Source: Rhodoferax potami (lineage in GTDB: Bacteria > Pseudomonadota > Gammaproteobacteria > Burkholderiales > Burkholderiaceae_C). Taken from it: a stretch of 64,000 nucleotides of DNA. The notes beneath the pieces are model-generated. The model did no database searches, was not told the origin of the DNA, and saw only the letters and a list, made by a program, of their open reading frames with translations. Positions 44,463-52,045 of the stretch are shown here, piece by piece; position 1 is the stretch's first letter, and the number at the start of each line of letters is the position of its first letter. The stretch covers positions 3,059,001 to 3,123,000 of the forward strand of contig NZ_JAVBIK010000001.1 of assembly GCF_032193805.1 (NCBI RefSeq), in the 5' to 3' direction. The translations under genes were made by a program, and so were the position numbers.

Positions 44463-45437
44463 TCAATAGCGGGTTTGCGACAGCTCTTCAAACAAATCAC
44501 TATAAATTTTGTAGCGATTTGCGGTGATCCCGCCTAAGCTGAAGGCCTCTTTGGTTTGTAAAAGCACGCCACAGCCCGGTTCGTGGAGGTGGCTGCAGTT
44601 GTAGAACTTGCAGTTACCTGCGTGGGCCTTGATGTCGGGCATCAGACCTGCCAAGTGCATCGGGTCAATGTGGTTCAGGCCGAACTCTTGAAATCCTGGC
44701 GAATCAATCACGGCAGTGGTTTTTGCCGCATCCACCCAATACAAGCTGGTGCTTGTGGTGGTGTGCTTGCCCGAGTTCAAGGCGGTTGAAATCTCGTTGG
44801 TGAGCACGTCCGCGTCCGGCAGCAAGCGATTGATGAGCGTGCTTTTTCCGGATCCAGAGGGGCCGAGCACCAGTGTCGTTTTTCCCTCCATGAGCTCCAG
44901 CAATACGCTGAGCTCGGTGGCGTCTAATCCCTCTGCTTTGGGCTTGAGCGCCAGGGGGACCAGGGTGTAGCCCATGTCACGGTAAATGGTGAGCCGATCC
45001 CACGCCCGCCCGAAAGGCCCTGCCAGATCACTTTTGTTCAGGGCAATGATGGGCTTGATGCGCTCCGCCTCCGCTGCAATCAGGGCACGTGAGAGCTGGC
45101 TCTCAGAAAACTCGGGTTCTGCCGCGATCAGGATCAGCACCTGGTCCAGATTTGCCGCAAAGGACTTGGTGCGAATCTCGTCCTGCCGGTAAAAAAGGTT
45201 GCGTCGTGGCAGCACTTTTTCAATCGTGCCCTCGTCTTGGGTGGCTTGCCAGAGTACCTGGTCTCCCACCACCGTCACGCTTTTTTTGCCACGCGGGTGG
45301 CAGATCAGTCGGCGTCCATCCGGTGTTTCTACCCAGACATGACGCCCATGTCCGGCCACTACGAGGCCGGGCTCCAAGCCGGGGCGGCTCAAGGGGCAAC
45401 TTTCATGCGGAACGGCCTGCAGGCGCGTAAAGCGCAT
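44463..45437 (-). CDS. rsgA: Small-ribosomal-subunit GTPase RsgA
   Basis: Circularly permuted GTPase in 30S maturation, 324 residues. OB-fold first, then G4 (ALNKSDL) ahead of G1 (GPSGSGKSTLINRL, near residue 192) and G3 (DSPGF), and a C-terminal zinc site CKFYNCSHLHEPGC. The C-terminal codons overlap a repeat A-like stretch (44499-44546). The start overlaps the end of phhB by 35 bases; a shorter start is possible. Confidence 0.95.
   Translation of the reverse strand: MRFTRLQAVPHESCPLSRPGLEPGLVVAGHGRHVWVETPDGRRLICHPRGKKSVTVVGDQVLWQATQDEGTIEKVLPRRNLFYRQDEIRTKSFAANLDQVLILIAAEPEFSESQLSRALIAAEAERIKPIIALNKSDLAGPFGRAWDRLTIYRDMGYTLVPLALKPKAEGLDATELSVLLELMEGKTTLVLGPSGSGKSTLINRLLPDADVLTNEISTALNSGKHTTTSTSLYWVDAAKTTAVIDSPGFQEFGLNHIDPMHLAGLMPDIKAHAGNCKFYNCSHLHEPGCGVLLQTKEAFSLGGITANRYKIYSDLFEELSQTRY
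44499..44546 (+). repeat. Repeat A-like segment in rsgA 3' end
   Basis: Reads ACTATAAATTTTGTAGCGAT, TTGCGGTGATCCCGC, CTAAGCTGAAGGCC. Similar to the family but more diverged; coincidence is not excluded. Confidence 0.35.
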
Positions 45438-45732
45438 CTACGAGAGCCGCGCATTCAAAGTCAGAGCGCGAGACGCCCTGCACATCATGGGTATTGAAGC
45501 GGACGCTGCACGTGCTGTAGGTCAGCAAGAGTTCGGGGTGATGGTCTTGCTGTTCTGCAAGGTAAGCGATGGCGTTGACAAAGGCCATGGTTTTGAGGAA
45601 GTTCTCAAACTTATAGGTCTTTTCAATGGCGAGATCTGCGCCATCACCGTGCAGCTTCCAACCTTCGGTTTTGGCGAGGCTTGCTATGATTTGTGTAGCG
45701 CTTAGCGCAGTTCTGACGGTGGCTGATTGCAT
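45403..45732 (-). CDS. phhB: Pterin-4a-carbinolamine dehydratase
   Basis: Recycles the pterin cofactor of aromatic amino-acid hydroxylases; 109 residues. The active-site motif is seen as AEQQDHHPELLLTYSTCSVR (E-x-x-x-H-H-P). The first 15-18 codons coincide with a repeat A-like stretch, so the exact start is uncertain. Overlaps rsgA by 35 bases. Confidence 0.9.
   Translation of the reverse strand: MQSATVRTALSATQIIASLAKTEGWKLHGDGADLAIEKTYKFENFLKTMAFVNAIAYLAEQQDHHPELLLTYSTCSVRFNTHDVQGVSRSDFECAALVDALYAPAGRSA
45681..45726 (+). repeat. Repeat A-like segment at phhB 5' end
   Basis: Reads TTGCTATGATTTGTGTAGCG, CTTAGCGCAGTTCTGAC, GGTGGCTG, a good match to the 5' two thirds of the family. Confidence 0.5.
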
Positions 45733-45741
45733 TTTTTAGGT

Positions 45742-47055
45742 CTAAGCAGTGGTGGCTATTGGGTGAGCCTGTGGCATTCGGGCCAAACGCTCGGGCGCCG
45801 GTGGATGCGAATAATAGAACTTTACGTACACAGGGTCCGGGGTGAGTGTCGACGCATTGTCCTTGTAGAGTTTGAGCAGCGCTGACGACAGTGCCGCGCC
45901 ATTGGCGTGGGCTACGGCGAACGCGTCGGCTTCAAACTCGTGTTTACGGGATAACTGTGCGAACAGGGGCCCGGTAAAGCTGCCTGCCAAGGGCAATACC
46001 ATCATGAACAGCAACAGTGACAAAGCCTCGTTGCCGCCTGCCATATTCGGGCCTACCCCGAGGCCGGTGTAAAACCAGGCCTGCTGGCTCACCCAGCCCA
46101 GCAGCGCGAACGCGGCCAAGCTCAAAGCGAACAAGGACGCCATGCGCTTGCGGATGTGCCCGTGCTTGAAATGCCCCAGTTCGTGTGCCAATACGGCGTC
46201 TACTTCGTCCGGGCTAAGTTGAGCGAGCAGGGTGTCATAAAAAACGACCCGCTTAGAGGCACCGAAGCCGGTGAAATAGGCATTGGCGTGGGCGCTTCGC
46301 TTGCTACCGTCCATCACGTAAAACCCCTTGGAGGTGAACCCGCAGCGCGTCATCAGCGCGGCGACGCGGTCCTTGAGCGCGGCATCTTCGAGAGGCTTGA
46401 ACTGGTTGAACAAAGGTGCGATCCACGTGGGGTAGACCCACATCATCAGCAGGCTGAACCCCATCCACAGGCTCCAGGTCCACAGCCACCAGAGCGTCCC
46501 GGTCGTCGCCATGACCCACAACGCGCCAGCTGCCAGCGGCAAGCCAATCAGGGCGCTGAATGCCAGACCCTTCAGACCATCGATCAGCCACAGGCGCGGT
46601 GTCATGCGGTTAAAGCCAAAGCGCTGCTCCAAAACAAACGTGCGGTAGAGCGAGAAGGGCAGGTCCACGACCGAGCCAATCACTGAAAAGCACACGAGCA
46701 ATGCTAGTTGCTGCAGAAGGCTGCTTTCCATCGGGGCGCCAAACCACCCCAACAGGGTCTGATTCAAGGCATGCAGCCCTCCCAGCAATGTCCAGCCCAA
46801 GATCACCACGGTGCCCCACGCCAATTCGAGCAGCCCCAATCGCGCTTGCGCCATGGTGTATTCCGCGGCTTTTTGATGGTCTGCCAAGGCAATATGGCTC
46901 GCGAATGCCAGCGGCACGGTATCCCGGTGTTGTGCGACGTGGCGCACTTGCCGGGTAGCGAGCCAGAATTTGAGCACTACGCTAGCTACCAGCGTGAGGG
47001 CGAATAGGGTCGTCATCCAAAGGGACGGTGTGAATTCAAACGCGGTGTCTTGCAT
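45742..47055 (-). CDS. M48 metallopeptidase, Ste24/CAAX protease-like
   Basis: Membrane-embedded zinc protease of 437 residues. N-terminal peptidase domain of CAAX prenyl protease type with several helices, HELGHFKHGH (about residue 290) as HExxH, and the third zinc ligand Glu in KHEFEADAFAVAHA. Ends with PPAPERLARM, typical of the family. Bacteria lack CAAX prenylation, so the natural substrate is probably a misfolded or other membrane protein (inference). Ten bases upstream of phhB on the same strand. Confidence 0.93.
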   Translation of the reverse strand: MQDTAFEFTPSLWMTTLFALTLVASVVLKFWLATRQVRHVAQHRDTVPLAFASHIALADHQKAAEYTMAQARLGLLELAWGTVVILGWTLLGGLHALNQTLLGWFGAPMESSLLQQLALLVCFSVIGSVVDLPFSLYRTFVLEQRFGFNRMTPRLWLIDGLKGLAFSALIGLPLAAGALWVMATTGTLWWLWTWSLWMGFSLLMMWVYPTWIAPLFNQFKPLEDAALKDRVAALMTRCGFTSKGFYVMDGSKRSAHANAYFTGFGASKRVVFYDTLLAQLSPDEVDAVLAHELGHFKHGHIRKRMASLFALSLAAFALLGWVSQQAWFYTGLGVGPNMAGGNEALSLLLFMMVLPLAGSFTGPLFAQLSRKHEFEADAFAVAHANGAALSSALLKLYKDNASTLTPDPVYVKFYYSHPPAPERLARMPQAHPIATTA

Positions 47056-47079
47056 GGCGGGAGAGTTTAGGTCATCGGC

Positions 47080-47094
47080 GACAATCTCCCCATG
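47080..47094 (+). promoter_or_regulatory. orn: -10 box six bases before orn ATG
   Basis: GACAAT (47080-47085), six bases, ATG 47092; implies a leaderless or near-leaderless transcript. Confidence 0.45.
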
Positions 47095-47673
47095 GACGAA
47101 TCAAACACCCCCATCCCCGCCACGCTCATCAAATCCGACAAAAACTTGGTCTGGTTGGACTGTGAAATGACGGGTCTTGAGCCTGAACGCGACCGACTGT
47201 TGGAAATTGCAGTGATCGTCACGGACCCCCATCTCGGCCAGCGGGTAGAGGGGCCCGTGTTTGTGATTCATCAATCGGACGCGTTGCTCAATGGCATGGA
47301 TGCCTGGAACAAGGGTACCCACGGCAAAAGCGGCTTGATCGACAAAGTCAAAGCATCTACCGTTACCGAGGCAGAGGCAGAAGCGGCATTGATTGCTTTC
47401 TTGAGCCCTTATGTGCCTGCGGGCGCATCACCCATGTGCGGCAACTCGATCGGCCAGGACCGCCGCTTTCTGGTGAAGTACATGCCCAAACTGGAAGCGT
47501 TCTTCCACTACCGCAATGTAGACGTGAGCACGCTCAAAGAACTGGCCAAACGCTGGAAGCCCGGGGTTGCCGAGACCTTCAAAAAGCAGCAAAAGCACAC
47601 CGCTTTGGCCGACGTCACCGAGTCCATCGAAGAGCTAGCACACTACCGTGAGCACTTTCTCAAACTAAATTAG
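47092..47673 (+). CDS. orn: Oligoribonuclease
   Basis: 3'-5' exonuclease (DEDDh) that degrades RNA dinucleotides including pGpG. 193 residues, with [20 protein letters not shown] (DxE), [15 protein letters not shown] and [14 protein letters not shown] (H-x-x-x-x-D). Divergent from the Ste24-like gene. Confidence 0.96.
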   Translation: MDESNTPIPATLIKSDKNLVWLDCEMTGLEPERDRLLEIAVIVTDPHLGQRVEGPVFVIHQSDALLNGMDAWNKGTHGKSGLIDKVKASTVTEAEAEAALIAFLSPYVPAGASPMCGNSIGQDRRFLVKYMPKLEAFFHYRNVDVSTLKELAKRWKPGVAETFKKQQKHTALADVTESIEELAHYREHFLKLN

Positions 47674-47907
47674 GTATAAACCCGAATTCGTGCCATAATC
47701 GAGGGCTTCGCAGGTAACGCCATGATGGCGGCTTGCGAGATTTGTACATCTCCCTTCATTCACCGGGCACGCTTTTTCAAGCGATATACGCCCCCAGCAC
47801 TGAGAAACCCCTTGGCGGGTCAGAGCAGGTTCCGTTTGATGGTTGATGTTTTTTAACCATTGACGGAGCAGCCGCACAACCTGCGGCGCTTTCGTGTGAG
47901 AAAAAAT
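47670..47907 (+). promoter_or_regulatory. Promoter and long structured leader of DEAD-box helicase
   Basis: -35-like TTAGGT (47670-47675), 18-base spacer, -10-like CATAAT (47694-47699), giving a leader of about 200 bases. It contains CGCAGG...CTTGCG closing GCC/GGC near 47709-47737 and a hairpin ATGGTT/AACCAT near 47838-47860. Long leaders of this sort are known for cold-shock RNA helicases; no known Rfam family is recognised. Confidence 0.4.
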
Positions 47908-49776
47908 ATGACTGACGCTTTTGAAGTGACAGGCGAATTCGCGCCTGCTGAAAACCTTTCCGTTTCCGCAACATCCGTGGAAACTTCCATCGAGTCCGAG
48001 GCTGTAGAAGCTGCGGCACCTGAGGCCCCTAACGGTTTCGTCGAGCTCGGATTGGCGCCCGCTTTGGTGCAGGCGTGTAAAGACCTGGGCTACACCCAGC
48101 CTACGACCGTGCAACAAAAAGCCATCCCTATGGCCATGGCAGGCGTGGGTTCCGACAAGGCCGGCAAATTTGTCGACCTGATGGTGTCCAGCCAGACCGG
48201 TTCCGGTAAGACTGCCGCATTCCTGTTGCCCGTGTTGCACACCTTGTTGACTCAGCAGGCTGAAGCCGAAGAGGCTGAGCGCGCTGAGTATGAACAAGCG
48301 TGCGCCGATGCTGCTGCCAAGGGCGAACCCGCTCCCAAGCGTGCCAAGCGCAAAGACCCGACCAACCCCCGCAACTTCAAGGCTCCTACTCCTGGCGCTT
48401 TGATCGTTTGCCCTACCCGTGAACTGGCCCAGCAAGTGGCACATGACGCAATTGACCTGGTGCAACACTGCCGTGGTCTGCGCGTCGCCAACATCGTGGG
48501 TGGCATGCCCTACCAGCTGCAAATTGCCAAGCTGCAAAACGCCAACTTGGTGGTGGCGACCCCCGGCCGTCTGCTGGATCTGCAACGCTCCATGCAAATC
48601 AAGCTGGACCAAGTCCAGTTCCTGGTGGTGGACGAAGCCGACCGTATGTTGGACCTCGGCTTCTCCGATGACTTGGCTGAAATCAACCAGCTCACCATCG
48701 ACCGCAAGCAGACCATGATGTTCAGCGCCACCTTCGCACCCCGCATCCAGCAATTGGCTGCCCGTGTGATGCGCGAACCCCAGCGCGTGACGATCGATAG
48801 CCCCCAGGAAAAGCACGCCAACATCAAGCAAGTGCTGTTCTGGGCTGACAACGCCCAGCACAAGCGCAAGCTGCTGGACCACTGGCTGCGTGACACCACA
48901 ATTAACCAAGCAGTTGTGTTTGCCAGCACCCAGATCGAGTGCGATGGCTTGGCCAACGACCTGCAGCAAGACGGCTTCTCCGCTGTGGCCCTGCACGGCG
49001 CCCTGAGCCAAGGCCTGCGTAACCGCCGCCTGATGGCTTTGCGCCAAGGTCAGGTGCAGATTCTGGTGGCTACCGATGTGGCTGCTCGCGGTATCGACGT
49101 GCCCACCATCACCCACGTGTTTAACTTCGGTCTGCCGATGAAGGCTGAGGACTACACCCATCGTATCGGTCGTACCGGTCGTGCCGGTCGTGATGGTTTG
49201 GCTGTGACATTCGCTGAGTTCCGCGACCGTCGCAAGATTTTCGACATCGAGGCTTACAGCCGTCAGCCTATTAAGCCAGAAACTATCCCCGGCTTGGAAC
49301 CCCAGCAGCGCGCTCCTGAGTCGCGCCCCAGCTTCGGTGGCCGTGGCCGCGGTGGTGACTTCCAGCCTCGCGAACGCAAGTTCGGTGGCCCACGTGAAGG
49401 CGGCTTTGGTGGTGGACAGCGCGATGGCGCTCCCCGTGACGGTGGCTACGGTGCGGTGCGCGGTTTCGGCGGACGCCCTGAGGGCGGCGGCAACCGTGGT
49501 TTCGGTGAAAACTCCCGTGATTTCGGTGGCGCTTCCCGTGAAGGCTTCAGCTACGAGCGTAAGGGTGGTTTCAACGACCGCTTTGCCGGCCAAGGCGCGC
49601 CCCGCGGTGATGCACGTCCTCCCCGTGGCGATTTCGGCGCACCTCGCGGTGACTTTGGTGCCCCACGTGGCGACTTTGCAGCCCGCAAGCCTGCTGGTTT
49701 TGCCAAGCCTGGTAACGGCGGCAAGGTTTTCGTGCCCCGCGATGCCAAGAAGCGTCCGGCACGCAACTTCGACTAA
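47908..49776 (+). CDS. DEAD-box RNA helicase (RhlE-like)
   Basis: RNA helicase of 622 residues from ATG 47908. Q motif (GYTQPTTVQQKAIPMAMAG), motif I SSQTGSGKTAAF, Ia PTRELAQQ, Ib TPGRLLD, II VVDEADRMLDLGF, III FSATF, V ATDVAARGIDV, VI HRIGRTGRAGRDG. A charged insert of about 35 residues (PAPKRAKRKDP) sits between motifs I and Ia. The C-terminal 150 residues are RGG/GDFGAPR-type repeats (GDFGAPR three times in a row near the end), likely an RNA-binding disordered tail. Probably acts in ribosome biogenesis or cold adaptation. Confidence 0.93.
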   Translation: MTDAFEVTGEFAPAENLSVSATSVETSIESEAVEAAAPEAPNGFVELGLAPALVQACKDLGYTQPTTVQQKAIPMAMAGVGSDKAGKFVDLMVSSQTGSGKTAAFLLPVLHTLLTQQAEAEEAERAEYEQACADAAAKGEPAPKRAKRKDPTNPRNFKAPTPGALIVCPTRELAQQVAHDAIDLVQHCRGLRVANIVGGMPYQLQIAKLQNANLVVATPGRLLDLQRSMQIKLDQVQFLVVDEADRMLDLGFSDDLAEINQLTIDRKQTMMFSATFAPRIQQLAARVMREPQRVTIDSPQEKHANIKQVLFWADNAQHKRKLLDHWLRDTTINQAVVFASTQIECDGLANDLQQDGFSAVALHGALSQGLRNRRLMALRQGQVQILVATDVAARGIDVPTITHVFNFGLPMKAEDYTHRIGRTGRAGRDGLAVTFAEFRDRRKIFDIEAYSRQPIKPETIPGLEPQQRAPESRPSFGGRGRGGDFQPRERKFGGPREGGFGGGQRDGAPRDGGYGAVRGFGGRPEGGGNRGFGENSRDFGGASREGFSYERKGGFNDRFAGQGAPRGDARPPRGDFGAPRGDFGAPRGDFAARKPAGFAKPGNGGKVFVPRDAKKRPARNFD

Positions 49777-49832
49777 TCTGCCAAGCGGCAGATAACCAAA
49801 AGCCCCGCGGCGCGAGCCGGCGGGGCTTTTTT
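49776..49832 (+). terminator. Tandem hairpins ending in intrinsic terminator
   Basis: ATCTGCC-AAGC-GGCAGAT at about 49775-49793, then AGCCCCGC (49801-49808) pairing with GCGGGGCT (49820-49827) followed by T6. Confidence 0.9.
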
Positions 49833-49873
49833 ACTTGGCACTTGGCGTTGTGCAGACCGGTGCTGGTGGTGTG

Positions 49874-50743
49874 TCAGGCCATGCCGTTGCGGCTCGCCAG
49901 TTCCACAAACAAGCCGGCGTGGTCCAGGTCGGACAGGCCGTGCTCGATGCCTTCGGCATATAGCTTTTCAAACAACGTAGTAATTGGCGCATCAAAGCCG
50001 ACCTCAGAGGCCGTGGCCAAGGCGTTACGCAGGTCCTTGATCTGCACGGTCATGCGGGCGCGGGGTGCAAAGTCGCGGTCGACCATGCGCTGGCCGTGGA
50101 CTTGCAGGATGCGGCTGTCCGCAAAACCGCCGGTGATGGCTTCTTTCACCTTGCCCATATTGGCACCGCCGCGTTCACAGAGCAGCAGGGCTTCTGCCAC
50201 GATGCCGATGGTGGCGCCTACGATCATCTGGTTGGCCAGCTTGGTGAGTTGGCCGGAGCCGATGGGCCCCACGTGGGTGGGGCGCCCGAAGATTTTGAGC
50301 ACCGGCATGGCGCGCTCGAAATTGGTGGCCTTGCCACCGGCCATGATGGCCAGCGTGCCTTGCTCGGCCCCCAGCGTGCCGCCGGAGACAGGTGCATCCA
50401 GGTAGTCCACACCGCGCTCGCTCAGGCGGGCGGCATGGTCGCGGGCTTCTACGGGTTTGATGGACGACATGTCCACCAGCAGCGTGCCCTGCGGAATAGC
50501 GTCTGCCGCGCCCAATTCAAACAACACGTGGCTGACGATGCCGCCGTGGTCCAGCATGGTGATGACCATGTCTGCTTCGGCAACGGCATGGGCGGCTGTG
50601 GGATGGACAGTGGCGCCGAATGCGATGAGACGTTCCGCTTTGGCGGGGGTACGGTTCCAGACGTGGACCGTGTGGCCGGCTTCACAAAGGCGGCGCCCCA
50701 TGGGGAACCCCATGAGACCGATGCCGAGAAGTGCTATTTTCAT
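49874..50743 (-). CDS. Beta-hydroxyacid dehydrogenase family (tartronate semialdehyde reductase-like)
   Basis: NAD(P)-dependent enzyme of 289 residues from ATG 50743. N-terminal KIALLGIGLMGFPMGRRL is the Rossmann motif; DAPVSGGTLGAEQGTLAIM is the substrate loop; the catalytic Lys is in SGQLTKLANQMIVGA. The family includes 2-hydroxy-3-oxopropionate reductase and 3-hydroxyisobutyrate dehydrogenase. With no glyoxylate genes beside it, the substrate remains open. Confidence 0.9.
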   Translation of the reverse strand: MKIALLGIGLMGFPMGRRLCEAGHTVHVWNRTPAKAERLIAFGATVHPTAAHAVAEADMVITMLDHGGIVSHVLFELGAADAIPQGTLLVDMSSIKPVEARDHAARLSERGVDYLDAPVSGGTLGAEQGTLAIMAGGKATNFERAMPVLKIFGRPTHVGPIGSGQLTKLANQMIVGATIGIVAEALLLCERGGANMGKVKEAITGGFADSRILQVHGQRMVDRDFAPRARMTVQIKDLRNALATASEVGFDAPITTLFEKLYAEGIEHGLSDLDHAGLFVELASRNGMA

Positions 50744-50804
50744 GGTGTCAGTGTGCTCCTGCACCTGAGAATAGCGCCGCCCCGTGAGGGGGAGAGGGTT
50801 TGTA

Positions 50805-50840
50805 CCGTGAAGGCTGTCGAGGTGCTGACAGCCTTCACGG
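50805..50840. terminator. Perfect 14-bp hairpin after guaC
   Basis: CCGTGAAGGCTGTC and GACAGCCTTCACGG flank an 8-base loop. No T run on either side, so it is a very stable 3' structure for guaC mRNA rather than a classical terminator. Confidence 0.6.
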
Positions 50841-50847
50841 CAGGGGC

Positions 50848-51825
50848 TTACATCAGCAGGTGTTCGCCCGCGTTGTCGCCGCCCAGGGTCACGTAGTTCA
50901 CCTTGCGGATGTCCATGAGCTTCTTGCCACCGGCATAGCTGATGGAGCTTTGCACGTCCTGCTCCATTTCAATCAGCGTATCGGCTAGCTTGCCCTTGAT
51001 CGGCTCCAGGATGCGCTTGCCTTCGACGTGTTTGTATTCGCCCTTGTTGAAGTCGCTGGCCGAGCCGTAGTACTCCTTGAACATGGCGCCATCGACTTCC
51101 ACCGTTTTGCCGGGGGACTCTTCATGGCCTGCAAACAGGGAGCCGATCATGACCATGCTCGCGCCGAAGCGGATGCTCTTGGCAATGTCGCCGTGGCTGC
51201 GGATGCCGCCGTCGGCAATGATGGGCTTGGTGGCTACACGGGCACACCACTTGAGCGCGCTGAGCTGCCAGCCGCCGGTACCGAAACCGGTCTTGAGCTT
51301 GGTGATACACACCTTGCCCGGGCCCACGCCGACCTTGGTGGCGTCCGCACCCCAGTTTTCCAGGTCGATCACCGCCTCGGGCGTGGCCACGTTGCCGGCG
51401 ATCACAAAGCTGCCTGGCAGGTGTTTCTTGAGGTAGATGATCATGTCGCGCACGCTGTCGGCATGGCCGTGGGCGATGTCGATAGTGATGTACTCGGGCG
51501 TCAGGCCCAGTGCTACCAGCTGGTCCACCGTGGCGTAGTCCGGCTTCTTCACGCCCAGCGAGATGGAGGCAAACAGGTCCTTGGCGTGCATCTCCTGGAC
51601 GAACTTCACGTTGTCCAGATCAAAGCGGTGCATCACGTAGAAGTAGCCATTGCGCGCCAGCCATTCACAGATGGACTCGTCCACTACGGTTTTCATGTTG
51701 GCGGGGACGACCGGCAGACGGAATTTGCGGCTGCCCAGCTCGACGCCGGCATCGCATTCAGAACGGCTCTCCACCCGGCATTTGCGGGGCAGCAAGAGGA
51801 TGTTGTCGTAGTCAAAAATTTCCAT
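50848..51825 (-). CDS. guaC: GMP reductase
   Basis: NADPH-dependent deamination of GMP to IMP (purine salvage). 325 residues from ATG 51825, without CBS domains, which separates it from IMP dehydrogenase. The N-terminus is [14 protein letters not shown], the active-site Cys is in [20 protein letters not shown], and [20 protein letters not shown] binds phosphate. An ORF start at 51906 lies in the leader and is not used. The leader contains a terminator-like hairpin. Confidence 0.93.
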   Translation of the reverse strand: MEIFDYDNILLLPRKCRVESRSECDAGVELGSRKFRLPVVPANMKTVVDESICEWLARNGYFYVMHRFDLDNVKFVQEMHAKDLFASISLGVKKPDYATVDQLVALGLTPEYITIDIAHGHADSVRDMIIYLKKHLPGSFVIAGNVATPEAVIDLENWGADATKVGVGPGKVCITKLKTGFGTGGWQLSALKWCARVATKPIIADGGIRSHGDIAKSIRFGASMVMIGSLFAGHEESPGKTVEVDGAMFKEYYGSASDFNKGEYKHVEGKRILEPIKGKLADTLIEMEQDVQSSISYAGGKKLMDIRKVNYVTLGGDNAGEHLLM

Positions 51826-51888
51826 GGTCCAAGCTCCTATCCAAAGTTTCAATACAAAACACTGAGCACTTGGACTGGCACCGGCCAT

Positions 51889-51921
51889 AAAAAAACCGGG
51901 TGCCAATTGCTTGGGCCCGGT
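51889..51921 (-). terminator. Terminator-like hairpin in guaC leader
   Basis: On minus, ACCGGG (51921-51916) pairs with CCCGGT (51900-51895), followed by seven T. No minus-strand gene lies upstream, so it is either an attenuator of guaC or a block to antisense transcription. Confidence 0.6.
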
Positions 51922-51925
51922 GCTT

Positions 51926-52040
51926 GATTGTAGAAAGGTTGCGGCCGGCCCGGTATATGAATTTGCTTATGGCGGTCAAAACGTAGTGCGCAGGGGAATC
52001 GTCTGCCGTGCAGTTGAGGAGCCGCGGCCTTTCTACAATC
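51926..52040. promoter_or_regulatory. Divergent guaC/uvrD promoters within a 20-bp inverted repeat
   Basis: GATTGTAGAAAGG (51926-51938) recurs in inverse as CCTTTCTACAATC (52028-52040); extended arms of 20 bases match at 18 positions. Each arm carries the -10 TACAAT facing outward: 51932-51927 for guaC and 52034-52039 for uvrD. The uvrD ATG follows its -10 by six bases. Confidence 0.6.
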
Positions 52041-52045
52041 GGTGC

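Noticed and set aside
44463-45437. Frameshift or fusion at the 35-base rsgA/phhB overlap
   Set aside because: Both proteins are complete in their own frames; the overlap only affects the poorly conserved N-terminus of RsgA.
47785-47850. CTGAGA-containing stretch in the helicase leader, reminiscent of a TPP riboswitch
   Set aside because: Other conserved TPP elements are absent and the downstream gene is not a thiamine gene.
47665-49593. 642-codon open frame opposite the DEAD-box helicase
   Set aside because: Thr/Ala/His-rich antisense frame without family features; created by the repetitive C-terminal coding sequence.
49960-49990. ATAGCTTTTCAAACAACGTAG as another repeat A copy
   Set aside because: Only a few bases match and the AGCTGCTTGCGC core is absent.
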